64,000 bases of DNA, taken from Candidatus Nitrosothermus koennekei. Lineage in GTDB: Archaea > Thermoproteota > Nitrososphaeria > Nitrososphaerales > Nitrosocaldaceae. The translations under genes and the position numbers were made by a program. The DNA is taken from positions 52,579 through 116,578 of the forward strand of contig JACAFH010000005.1 of assembly GCA_013538715.1 (NCBI GenBank). The letters are read 5' to 3'. This document shows, one piece after another, positions 26,527 to 35,156 of the stretch. Numbering within the stretch: position 1 is the first letter of the stretch; every line of letters begins with the position of its first letter. The notes under the pieces were generated by a model that was not told the origin of the DNA, made no database searches, and saw only the letters and a list, made by a program, of their open reading frames with translations.

Positions 26527-27633
26527 TTAATTTAATACTTTAGGTTCACTTGCTAATCCTTTACAGATAAGATACACTGCGGCATATAATGGAAGTGATA
26601 CAATCTCATCTTTATATGGACCAAAGCTGTTACCTTTAATTAGTAATTTAGGGGCGTAATGAATATGAACTTTAGTAGGTTCATCATCTATAAATACAGC
26701 ATCCTCATATGGATTAAATTGTGATACATCGTCAATCTTAATCTTAGCAAGCCCACTTTTACTGCTTAAAGTGTTCTCTAATCTAAATATTCTATGTGTA
26801 TCTATCGTAACTACTGTGTCTATTGTAACCCCTAACCTCTTTGTAATATCTCTTAGTTCGTTATTAAAATTCTCATAGCTCTTTTTTCGTAGGGAAGATA
26901 TAAGCCTATTCCTATCCATTCTTGATAGTAACTCTCTTGCTATCCTTCCTTTCCAGCCTTTCTCACTATTTAGAGCATCTTTTATATGATCAATATTCTT
27001 CTTCCTTCCCATACCAAATATATCTGGGATTATGCCAATACCCTTGATGTAATCTGCTATATCTCTCCTTGCTTCTGAGTTAAGGTATGATAATTCTTCA
27101 TCATTTACATGAATATGAAACCCATTATTACCAGAGAAGTATACACTTATCTTATTTGCACCTAATTCATTTAGCATCTCTAATATTTTAAATACTTGAT
27201 GTTTACCTTCTTCTATACAATTGTTACATGGAATATTTACCTCCTTTGTATTAGAGCGACATTTTAAACATATCTTCTCATTACTTATATCTTTACAGTT
27301 AATACATATACTAAATTGGTGATCCTTCATACATGGTAATGCGAGATCTTTTATATCTATATCAAATATTAGATCTGCTGCAAGCCAATTCTTTAGTTCA
27401 ATCTCTGCTTCTGGATTTGTATAGTAAGCATTTGAAGCGTATACATCTGCTGGTATTTCTCTAACTAATAATGCCCTTAACTCATTCTTATCATTAAATG
27501 ATATATGCCTTATTACTCTATTGTCGAATGTTGCATAACCAAACTCTCTCTCTTTAATTCTATCTAGTTTAGTATCAAACTTATCAAAATAATATCTTCT
27601 AAATGCACGCTTTAATATATCAATACTATCCAT
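26527..27633 (-). CDS. priS: DNA primase small (catalytic) subunit PriS
   Basis: Synthesises primers in replication. Catalytic acids are in ADLIFDIDIKD (about 89-99), followed by a zinc-binding insertion with cysteines in CINCKDI, CLKCRS and CNNC (about 113-140). SGNNGFHIHV (about 168-177) gives the conserved SGxxGxHxxV motif and FIDDEPTKVH lies near the C-terminus. The length of 368 is normal for archaeal p41. It overlaps the priL gene by eight bases, so both subunits are made together. Confidence 0.95.
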   Translation of the reverse strand: MDSIDILKRAFRRYYFDKFDTKLDRIKEREFGYATFDNRVIRHISFNDKNELRALLVREIPADVYASNAYYTNPEAEIELKNWLAADLIFDIDIKDLALPCMKDHQFSICINCKDISNEKICLKCRSNTKEVNIPCNNCIEEGKHQVFKILEMLNELGANKISVYFSGNNGFHIHVNDEELSYLNSEARRDIADYIKGIGIIPDIFGMGRKKNIDHIKDALNSEKGWKGRIARELLSRMDRNRLISSLRKKSYENFNNELRDITKRLGVTIDTVVTIDTHRIFRLENTLSSKSGLAKIKIDDVSQFNPYEDAVFIDDEPTKVHIHYAPKLLIKGNSFGPYKDEIVSLPLYAAVYLICKGLASEPKVLN

Positions 27634-28633
27634 TTCTCTTCATACCAAATTGTAATGGAGTTCTTATATTATCACATTCTTCATTCTTATAGCATAGATT
27701 CATACTAGCAATCTTTTCGCAGCTAGGACAATTATATGACTTTCTATTACCTCTCTTTCCAGCAAGAAACTCTACTTGGTATCTAGTTATCTTCTCATTA
27801 TAATCTGGTGCATGTTCAAATAATGAGCATGTATCATCTATACTTTTACCTATCGCAAGCATATAAGTTGCTAGTAAGAATCTTGCTGTATGACTAACAT
27901 TATCATTCTTCTCTAAAGTTGATAATATATGATTTATGCATGGTGGATACTTATTCACTATAATAATTGGTTTGAACCTCTTATCGTTAATGGTGTATCT
28001 TCTTAATATCTCAACTCTATTCTTTATACTTTCTGGTATATCTTTTACGTTCATCTTCTCGATCTTTTCATATATCAATAATGCTATCTCTTCTCTAATC
28101 AATCTAACAATATCATGAATCTCTAAATGGACATATCCTTCATAAACATCCTTATTTATCAATCTCCAATGAGGGTCATGTAAATTAACTGATCTCCTCA
28201 GATACTCAGCAACTTTAATCTTATACTTCTGCATACTATCTTCTATTATCTTTAGCCCTAATGTATTTTCAAAGATATATCGTAAGATACTCTCTCTTCT
28301 CCTTTCGTTCTCATCTTTAAGATCGTTTTCTATAAAATTCTCAATCCTTTCTGCTTCAGCTAATGCAAACCTCTTGCTTACACTTCTTATATCTAATATG
28401 TTAAGTATTAGTAGTGATATCAGAAATGAGATTATCTCTTCATCTGGTTCTCCTAATTCTTTAGATGGTTTGTTATCTAATGCTAGCAGTATTCGCTTTA
28501 AACTTTTATCAAGTATATATGAGTTAGATTCATTAAACTCGTTGAGATCATAACCTAATTCTTTAACATATTCTCTAGCAATAGGTAAGAATGGATATTT
28601 TGCTGCGTCATATTTACTAAAGATTATCTCCAT
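27626..28633 (-). CDS. priL: DNA primase large subunit PriL
   Basis: Regulatory Fe-S subunit of archaeal primase, which sets primer initiation and length. The C-terminal half carries four spaced cysteines (PPCINHIL, DDTCSLF, YNCPSCEK) suited to a 4Fe-4S cluster, in the order known for PriL. The N-terminal half is helical and charged. The 335-residue length fits. It is first in the priL-priS run, divergent from endonuclease IV across 67 bases. Confidence 0.92.
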   Translation of the reverse strand: MEIIFSKYDAAKYPFLPIAREYVKELGYDLNEFNESNSYILDKSLKRILLALDNKPSKELGEPDEEIISFLISLLILNILDIRSVSKRFALAEAERIENFIENDLKDENERRRESILRYIFENTLGLKIIEDSMQKYKIKVAEYLRRSVNLHDPHWRLINKDVYEGYVHLEIHDIVRLIREEIALLIYEKIEKMNVKDIPESIKNRVEILRRYTINDKRFKPIIIVNKYPPCINHILSTLEKNDNVSHTARFLLATYMLAIGKSIDDTCSLFEHAPDYNEKITRYQVEFLAGKRGNRKSYNCPSCEKIASMNLCYKNEECDNIRTPLQFGMKRNG

Positions 28634-28700
28634 GATATTTGATGATACGTTTACTATAATAAAGATTAAGTAAAAATAAGATTATTAAGAATTATATTAC

Positions 28701-29531
28701 ATGAAACTAAGGATAGGATTTCATGTATCTATTGCAGGATCAATAGATAGAGCAGTTGATAACGCATTAGCGTTAAATTGCACGGCATTTCAGATATTTA
28801 CTAGAAATCCAAGAGGATGGAAGAGCAAACCATTGGATGAAGTAGAGGTTAATAGATTTAAAGAGAAATTGCTCAAAAGTAAGATAGATGTGAATGACAT
28901 ATGTGCACATATGCCTTACTTACCAAATCTAGCATCGCCAAAAGAGGATCAATACAATAAATCTCTCCAAATATTAATCGACGAGGTTAAGAGGTGTGAT
29001 ACACTAGGAATAAGATATCTAGTAGTTCATCTAGGTAGTCACCTAGGCTCTGGTATAGAGAATGGTATGAAACGATTGGTAGATGCTTGTCTTAAGGCAA
29101 GGGATCTTAGTAAGACTATCATACTGCTAGAAAATATGGCAGGACAAAAGAACAGTATAGGTTCATCGTTTGAAGAGCTAAGGATGCTATTGGATATGCT
29201 TAATGATGATAGATTTGGGGTATGCTTTGATACATGTCATGCATTTGCTGCTGGATACGATGTTAGGATGATAGATTCTATCTTAGAAGAGTTTGATAAC
29301 AAAGTAGGTTTTAGAAATATAAAGATTGTTCATCTTAACGATTCAAAGAGTGATCTTAAGCATAACTCTGATAGGCATGAGCATATAGGTTTAGGATATA
29401 TAGGTGAGGAAGGATTTAGGAATATCTTACATTCGAGACTAAACACTTTACCATTAATATTGGAGACACCTATAGATGAGAGAAGAGATGATAAAGATAA
29501 TCTAAATAAAGTTTTAGAATTATTAAAATAA
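28701..29531 (+). CDS. nfo: Endonuclease IV (AP endonuclease)
   Basis: Cuts DNA at abasic sites during base excision repair, using three zinc ions in a TIM barrel. The start RIGFHVSIAGSIDRAVDNA is the family N-terminus with the first His. Other ligand motifs are VVHLGSHLGSG, LLENMAGQ (Glu), FDTCHAFAAGY, IVHLNDSK and DRHEHIGLGYIG. The 276 residues match the family. It is monocistronic and divergent from primase; the repair link with the family-5 UDG at 32612 is functional, not operonic. Confidence 0.95.
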   Translation: MKLRIGFHVSIAGSIDRAVDNALALNCTAFQIFTRNPRGWKSKPLDEVEVNRFKEKLLKSKIDVNDICAHMPYLPNLASPKEDQYNKSLQILIDEVKRCDTLGIRYLVVHLGSHLGSGIENGMKRLVDACLKARDLSKTIILLENMAGQKNSIGSSFEELRMLLDMLNDDRFGVCFDTCHAFAAGYDVRMIDSILEEFDNKVGFRNIKIVHLNDSKSDLKHNSDRHEHIGLGYIGEEGFRNILHSRLNTLPLILETPIDERRDDKDNLNKVLELLK

Positions 29532-29535
29532 AATA

Positions 29536-30963
29536 TTATATTCTATTACTATATCTCTTCCAAAAGTCTGGCATATGCTTCTTTATTAACTCGAATATCT
29601 CTTCATCACTTAATGGAGCAATTCTACCATCGTGATACAATCTCTCTATCTCAGCCTGAATATCCTTTAATGCTGGATTATCTTTCGTTATCTTTTCATC
29701 ATTCTTCAATCTGAATACATTATTTATCCAGAATGTTAATCCTGCTATGCCTGAATGTTCTGAGATAACTACCTTTGCGGGAGAGTCTAATAACTCTTCT
29801 GTATCAAATGGTAGATACATCTCTATATTCTTTAATAATCCATCTGCGTGTATACCTGCTCTAGTAACATTAAAGTTTGCACCTACTAATGGATAATAGC
29901 TTGGTAACTTATAACCTAATTCCTTCTCATAATATCTTACTATATGCTTTAATACTCTTGTATTCATACCATCAAAACCTCCTTTAAGCATGGAATATAT
30001 GAAGATCATAGCCTCTAATGGTATATTGCCTGCCCTCTCACCTATACCAAATAATGTACAGTTGTTTAATGATGCTCCATACATCCAAGCCGCAGTAGCA
30101 TTTGCAACACCTAAATGAAAATCATTCTGACCATGGAATTCTAACCATTCTGATGGTACACCCAAACCCTTATTGAGAAGCCAGAATAGTTTTGGTATGC
30201 TTCTTGGTAGTGAAGCCTCTGACCATGGTAGACCTACACCTAGTGTATCAGGGCATCTTATCTTTACTGGTAATCCATACTTTTCAGCAAGTTTCATAGC
30301 CCTCTTTACAAAAGGAACTAGTGTAGCATACACATCTGCTCTAGTTACATCTTCAACATGTAATCTAACAGCAATATTACTCTTTAACGCTTCTTCAACA
30401 ACCTCTAGATAATGCTCTATAACTTGAGACCTACTCTTACCAGCAAATTTATAGAATATATGATAGTCACTTATACTAGTTAATATACCAGTCTCTTCTA
30501 ATTTTAATTCTTTAATCTTTTGGAGATCTTCTTTAGATGCTCTTATCCATCCAGTTATTCTAGGATTCTTAAATGCTAATTCTTTACATCGTTCTATAGC
30601 CTCTCTATCCTTCTTTGTATATGGAAAGAACTCTGTATATTCTAGCTTCCCATTCTCTCCTCCCAATTCATGAAGAAATTTAAAGATGGTTGCTATCTGT
30701 TCTACTGTATAAGGTTCTCTAGATTGCTGGCCATCTCTAAATGTTGTATCTGATATCCATAATCGATCTGGAACATTAGGTATTATTGATATACCATCAA
30801 ATGTTATCTTTGGAGGGGAGTTAAAAGGAAAGATCTCTTTATATAACTTTGGCTCGCTTACATCTATTATCTGATAATCAGGAATGTCTATAGCCTCTTT
30901 CCTTATGAATTCTTTTAGCTTTTCTTTCTTCTCGTAATACAAACTAGTCAAACTTACTAACAC
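29536..30963 (-). CDS. Homocitrate/Re-citrate synthase-like enzyme (HMGL domain)
   Basis: TIM-barrel Claisen condensation enzyme. Family motifs are WISDTTFRDGQQSREPYT (about 67-84), RLHVEDVTRAD, RCPDTLGVGLPW and FNVTRAGIHADGLLKN. The roughly 65-residue N-terminal extension and the DTTFRDGQQSR and GIHADGLLK style recall the Re-citrate synthase/2-isopropylmalate-synthase-like group described in clostridia more than true LeuA. One metal-site position is unusual: the HxHND motif reads HGQND (His to Gln; codon CAG confirmed near 30133). The substrate is uncertain among citrate, homocitrate and an unknown. It stands alone between nfo and glyS. Confidence 0.8.
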   Translation of the reverse strand: MLVSLTSLYYEKKEKLKEFIRKEAIDIPDYQIIDVSEPKLYKEIFPFNSPPKITFDGISIIPNVPDRLWISDTTFRDGQQSREPYTVEQIATIFKFLHELGGENGKLEYTEFFPYTKKDREAIERCKELAFKNPRITGWIRASKEDLQKIKELKLEETGILTSISDYHIFYKFAGKSRSQVIEHYLEVVEEALKSNIAVRLHVEDVTRADVYATLVPFVKRAMKLAEKYGLPVKIRCPDTLGVGLPWSEASLPRSIPKLFWLLNKGLGVPSEWLEFHGQNDFHLGVANATAAWMYGASLNNCTLFGIGERAGNIPLEAMIFIYSMLKGGFDGMNTRVLKHIVRYYEKELGYKLPSYYPLVGANFNVTRAGIHADGLLKNIEMYLPFDTEELLDSPAKVVISEHSGIAGLTFWINNVFRLKNDEKITKDNPALKDIQAEIERLYHDGRIAPLSDEEIFELIKKHMPDFWKRYSNRI

Positions 30964-31164
30964 TCACATCTCAGCATTAATAAATTTAACTATTATTTAT
31001 CTATAATAATTACATATAATACTTCGTCATAACTTAAATAGGTCTAATATTATCTTTATAAGACTATATTCGATATTAATTAACGATTTTCGGATAGAAA
31101 AATTCTTCTCTAAAGTATTAATTTTACCCTTAAGTTAATATTATTATCCTAAACTCTATATTGT

Positions 31165-32619
31165 ATGAACTACGATGCTGTAATCAAGTTCGCTTTAGAA
31201 GAAGGGTTCTACTATCCTAGTTGTGAGATATATTCTGATGCACAAGCAGGATTTTGGGACTATGGACCTAGGGGCGTTAGTCTAAAGAATAAGTTTGTAG
31301 AATTATGGAGAAGAGAATTAGTTAGAAGGGATGAGATGATAGAGATAGATGGTTCTCAGATAATGAGCAAGAGTGTATTTATAGCATCGGGTCATATAGA
31401 GAATTTTAATGATCCTATAGTAAAATGCATAAAATGTTCTTCAATATATAGAGCGGATAGATATATCATGGATCATCTAAATATCCTAGTACCAGAAAGA
31501 ATGAATGATAAAGAGATAGATCAATTAATAATCAAGCATAATATAAGGTGTGATAAGTGCAAAGGAGAGCTAGGGAACGTTAGTAGATTTAATATGATGT
31601 TTAGAATTGGTATTGGTCCTAATGCTGAGGAGGCTTATCTAAGACCAGAGACTTGCCAAACCATATTTGTAGATTTTATTAGGATATATAAAATAATGAG
31701 AAAGAGATTACCATTAGCTATAGCACAAATAGGTAAGAGTTTTAGAAATGAGATAGCACCTAGACAAAGTTTATTGAGGCTTAGAGAATTCTATCAAGCA
31801 GAGATTGAGGTATTCTGTAATCCTAATCATCTTAACGATATAGAAAAGTTCGAGAAGGTAAAAGATACTGTCTTGAGGATATATGCAAATGGTAAGATGC
31901 ATATACTAAAAGCCGAAGAGACTATAAATACACTCGTTCCAAATAAATTGATTGCATATTATCTTGCACTACTGACGCAATTCTATGAGAGATGTGGTAT
32001 AGATATTAATAGAACTAGATTTAGGAAGCTAGAAGATGATGAAAAGGCATTTTATGCTACTACAGCATTTGATTTTGAGGTAGAGACTAGTGTAGGCTGG
32101 TTAGAATTGGTAGCATGTAATTATAGATCAGATTATGACTTATCTAGACATGAGAAGGTTAGTAGAGAGAGTATGAGTGTTATGGACGGTAATGAGAAGA
32201 TAATACCACATGTCTTCGAACTCTCGATGGGAATAGATAGAAGCCTTTATACTATACTTGAGCATTCGCTAATTGAAGATAAAGAACATGAAAGGCGAGT
32301 GCTTAAAATAAGATCATATCTTGCACCCGTCCATGTAGGTATCTTACCATTAGTTAATAAAGATGGATTAGATGTATATGCACTTAAGATATTTGAAGAT
32401 ATAAAGAAAGACTTTGATGCTATATATGACTTCTCTGGCTCTATAGGAAGGAGGTATAGAAGATTAGATGAGATTGGAGCACCATTTGCTGTGACTATTG
32501 ATAATAAGACACTAGAGGATAATACAATAACAGTTAGAGAAAGGGATAGCATGAAGCAGGAAAGGATAGCAGCAGATAAATTAAAGGATTACTTGCTTAC
32601 TAGGATCAGGTTTGAGTAG
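31165..32619 (+). CDS. glyS: Glycyl-tRNA synthetase (archaeal alpha2 type)
   Basis: Charges tRNA-Gly. The start gives the archaeal/eukaryotic signature GFWDYGPRGVSLKN (about 29-42). Zinc-ribbon cysteines lie in CIKCSS and CDKCKG (about 92-130). Motif 2 is IGKSFRNEIAPRQ and motif 3 FELSMGIDRS. The C-terminal anticodon domain (HVGILPLV onward) is present. At 484 residues it is shorter than many archaeal GlyS. The stop overlaps the UDG TTG start by eight bases. Confidence 0.96.
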   Translation: MNYDAVIKFALEEGFYYPSCEIYSDAQAGFWDYGPRGVSLKNKFVELWRRELVRRDEMIEIDGSQIMSKSVFIASGHIENFNDPIVKCIKCSSIYRADRYIMDHLNILVPERMNDKEIDQLIIKHNIRCDKCKGELGNVSRFNMMFRIGIGPNAEEAYLRPETCQTIFVDFIRIYKIMRKRLPLAIAQIGKSFRNEIAPRQSLLRLREFYQAEIEVFCNPNHLNDIEKFEKVKDTVLRIYANGKMHILKAEETINTLVPNKLIAYYLALLTQFYERCGIDINRTRFRKLEDDEKAFYATTAFDFEVETSVGWLELVACNYRSDYDLSRHEKVSRESMSVMDGNEKIIPHVFELSMGIDRSLYTILEHSLIEDKEHERRVLKIRSYLAPVHVGILPLVNKDGLDVYALKIFEDIKKDFDAIYDFSGSIGRRYRRLDEIGAPFAVTIDNKTLEDNTITVRERDSMKQERIAADKLKDYLLTRIRFE

Positions 32620-33310
32620 TTTAGATGCACTAAATAAGAGAATAATAGAATGCAAAGAATGTCCCAGACTTATTAAGTATATAGATAATATATCTAAGAG
32701 AAAGATCAAGAGGTATAAAGAGTATCAATATTGGGGTAAACCATTACATGGATTTGGAGATAATAATGCTAGATTACTTATAATAGGACTTGCACCAGCA
32801 GCACATGGAGGTAATAGAACTGGAAGGATGTTTACTGGTGATTCATCTGGAGACTGGCTTATAAAAGCATTATATCAAACAGGTTTTGCTAATAAGGATG
32901 AGAGTGTTGATAGATATGATGGACTGATACTTAATGACGCTTACATAACAGCTGTGGTTAGATGTGCACCACCACAAAACAAACCTACAAGAGATGAGAT
33001 AATGAATTGTAGTAAGTATTTAATTGAAGAGATGAGTTTACTCCCTAACATAAAGATAATACTTACACTTGGTTCAATAGCATTCAATACATTTGCTAAG
33101 CTTAATAATTTAAGATTAAAATTTAGACATGGATTAGAATATGAGTTTAGTGATAAGATGATAATAGCATCATATCATCCTAGCAGACAAAATACACAGA
33201 CGAGAAGGTTGAAATGGGATTCATGGATTAGTATATTCTTAAGGATTAGGAGTATATTAGATCAAAATGGTAATGTTATTTCTTCAAATTCTGCGTCTAT
33301 CGTTAAATAG
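32612..33310 (+). CDS. Family 5 uracil-DNA glycosylase (UDGb)
   Basis: Removes uracil and hypoxanthine from DNA. Motif A GLAPAAHGGNRTGRMFTGD (about 59-77) is the UDGb signature, which lacks the polar catalytic residue of other UDGs. The C-terminal motif is SYHPSRQNT. Cysteines in CKECPRL, RCAPP and EIMNCSKY fit the Fe-S cluster of this family. The start is TTG at 32612, inside the last codons of glyS; I see no better ATG giving a complete N-terminus, so translational coupling is likely. It overlaps the convergent racemase-like gene by 49 bases. Confidence 0.9.
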   Translation: MSSLDALNKRIIECKECPRLIKYIDNISKRKIKRYKEYQYWGKPLHGFGDNNARLLIIGLAPAAHGGNRTGRMFTGDSSGDWLIKALYQTGFANKDESVDRYDGLILNDAYITAVVRCAPPQNKPTRDEIMNCSKYLIEEMSLLPNIKIILTLGSIAFNTFAKLNNLRLKFRHGLEYEFSDKMIIASYHPSRQNTQTRRLKWDSWISIFLRIRSILDQNGNVISSNSASIVK

Positions 33311-34020
33311 AGTTTTGCAATATTAATAAACGATTTTATATCCTTACTAACCAAGATCTTTAGGCTCGGTTTTGAGTATTCAGCAAACATATCACGATTT
33401 GAGAGATATGAGATTACTTGCTCTACACTATCATCTATACCATCAATGAACTTTGTATGATTATATACAGATTGAAATTTATCCTTTATTAGAGAGAGAT
33501 GAGTACTTGCAAGTATAGCAAGAGGCGTATCTATTTTAAGTGCTTTAATATCTTTCTCTATATCATTTACATTCTCCTCGATCTTCTTAACAATATGAGA
33601 TACATCGATCTTCTTAAATATTACACGAGTTATATTCTCTTTTATCATCTCATCCAATCTCTTACTATTGATCAATGTTCTAGTTCCTATGATAGTTATC
33701 TTCTCTCCGACACTAACTGCTTTTTGTAGTGGTATATAAATACCAAATATAGGAATTGGATAGTTGATCCTTATACGATCCAATACCGTTAATGTTGGAG
33801 TGATAGATGCTACTATTACCAGTTTAGGATCATATCTCAAGAGATAGTCTATAGTATTAGAGATTATATTTTCTAGCATACTAATATCCTTCAAACCATA
33901 TGGATGATGTTTTCTGTCTGCAAGATAAATTATATTCTCTCTCAATCTATTAGATAATACTCTTATAAGTGAGATTGAACCTACACCAGAATCAAATATT
34001 GCTATGCTTCTATTATCCAT
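33262..34020 (-). CDS. Asp/Glu racemase-family protein with both catalytic Cys replaced
   Basis: A MurI-like fold: FDSGVGSISL (9-18) and HHPYGLK (38-44) are clear glutamate racemase motifs. The two catalytic cysteines of that family, normally in ACNT and GCTH, are both Ser here: VASIT with Ser72 (codon TCT) and LASTH with Ser172 (codon AGT). A cofactor-independent racemase needs the thiols, so classic activity is unlikely. The protein may bind an amino acid or have another role. Archaea lack murein, which makes a standard MurI function unexpected. It overlaps the UDG gene 3' end by 49 bases. Confidence 0.75.
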   Translation of the reverse strand: MDNRSIAIFDSGVGSISLIRVLSNRLRENIIYLADRKHHPYGLKDISMLENIISNTIDYLLRYDPKLVIVASITPTLTVLDRIRINYPIPIFGIYIPLQKAVSVGEKITIIGTRTLINSKRLDEMIKENITRVIFKKIDVSHIVKKIEENVNDIEKDIKALKIDTPLAILASTHLSLIKDKFQSVYNHTKFIDGIDDSVEQVISYLSNRDMFAEYSKPSLKILVSKDIKSFINIAKLYLTIDAEFEEITLPF

Positions 34021-34128
34021 ATCAACCCCTAACCTCTTGTTAAATAATTACTTTGTGTATTGCTATTTCTAAATATATCAAGTTTATTATACATCACCAA
34101 TTATTAAACAGTTAACTAATAAGATAAC

Positions 34129-34767
34129 ATGAGTAGATTTGAGAAGAGCTGGGCAAAGACTGATTCTAGAGGTATAGGTGAGAAGGTTAGAGATACAGTA
34201 AAACCACAAGGACCACTTAAACCAAGAATAACTCAAGCAAGTAATAAATTACAAGCACAAATCCAAAAGATGGATTCTATGCTTGCAAGGATAAAGGAGA
34301 GGGATGCTCGAATATTCAAGAAGATAGTTACAGCACAAACTTTACATGACATAGATACTGCTAAGGCTCTCTCTAATGAGCTTGCGGAATTACGTAAAAT
34401 AGAGAAGACTATTAATAGTGGTAAATTAGCGTTAGAGCAGATCAATAACAGATTAACTACAGTGCAAGATCTTGGCGATGCACTTGTAACTCTTAGTCCA
34501 GCAATAAATGTAATGAAGAGTGTACAGAGAGGAATAGCTAGAGTTATGCCAGATGCTGAGAGTGAGATTGGCGATATCAATAACACATTAAATAACCTAC
34601 TAATAGAGACTGTATCAGGAAATGGATTTAATATAAACAATGATGTGGTTAGTGAAGATGCAGAGAAGATCTTAACAGAAGCTACAATGGTTGCTGAGAG
34701 TAATATAGATACTAAACTACCAGTACCAAATAAGAGTGAAAAGAGTGAGTTACCAAAGTTCGAGTAA
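34129..34767 (+). CDS. cdvB: ESCRT-III-like cell division protein CdvB family
   Basis: Snf7/CdvB-type protein that polymerises at the division site in Cdv-based archaeal cytokinesis. The 212 residues begin SRFEKSWAK, then LKPRITQASNKLQAQIQKMD opens the long charged helical hairpin (about 37-150, ESCRT-III core), with the PDAESEIGDINNTLNNLL segment near 144-160. A variable acidic tail ends KSEKSELPKFE. Thaumarchaea often carry several CdvB paralogues; this may be one of them, and CdvA/CdvC are not in the window. It has its own upstream region of about 110 bases. Confidence 0.85.
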   Translation: MSRFEKSWAKTDSRGIGEKVRDTVKPQGPLKPRITQASNKLQAQIQKMDSMLARIKERDARIFKKIVTAQTLHDIDTAKALSNELAELRKIEKTINSGKLALEQINNRLTTVQDLGDALVTLSPAINVMKSVQRGIARVMPDAESEIGDINNTLNNLLIETVSGNGFNINNDVVSEDAEKILTEATMVAESNIDTKLPVPNKSEKSELPKFE

Positions 34768-34819
34768 GAAATTCTCTTTATTTTTATGTTAACCTAATCC
34801 TCTACCTTTATTAGAATAA

Positions 34820-34827
34820 TTTATAAA
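34820..34827 (+). promoter_or_regulatory. TATA box of the winged-helix gene
   Basis: TTTATAAA is centred about 26.5 bases before the ATG at 34850, the spacing expected for a leaderless archaeal transcript. A short T-run just after cdvB (34770-34788) could end the preceding transcript. Confidence 0.55.
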
Positions 34828-34849
34828 GTTAGGATTAGAAGTATAGAAT

Positions 34850-35155
34850 ATGCCAATGCCTGCGCCTGAGTTTGATACGATTGAAGAACCTGTAGTGGTT
34901 ATAAAAGAATTTCTAAAAAGCCATCAAGACGATGCATGGACACCAGAAGAGATAAGTGCTAATACAGGTTTAGATGTAACAAGCGTTTATCATATTTGTC
35001 AATTAATGAGAGCAAAGTATATAGAATCTACTGCAAAGGAGGAGTATTTCCCAATCAGATCTATTGAAAGACTAGGAGAGATGTATTTTAGATGGATAGA
35101 GAAGCCAAAGAAGAAGAGAAGTCCTAGAAAGAAGAAAGATTCATCTGTTGTTTGA
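34850..35155 (+). CDS. Small winged-helix protein with basic tail
   Basis: A 101-residue probable DNA-binding protein. Residues of about 15-80 form a helix-turn-helix (WTPEEISANTGLDVTSVYHICQ) followed by a wing with EEYFPIRS. The C-terminus is very basic (KPKKKRSPRKKK), suiting nucleic-acid contact. It lies between cdvB and the decarboxylase-type gene, ending one base before the latter's likely ATG (35157), so it may be co-transcribed with and influence that enzyme. The target is unknown. Confidence 0.72.
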   Translation: MPMPAPEFDTIEEPVVVIKEFLKSHQDDAWTPEEISANTGLDVTSVYHICQLMRAKYIESTAKEEYFPIRSIERLGEMYFRWIEKPKKKRSPRKKKDSSVV

Positions 35156-35156
35156 T

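Noticed and set aside
30964..31164. Regulatory RNA upstream of glyS
   Set aside because: The 200-base gap is AT-rich with no stable stem or T-box-like element recognisable by eye.
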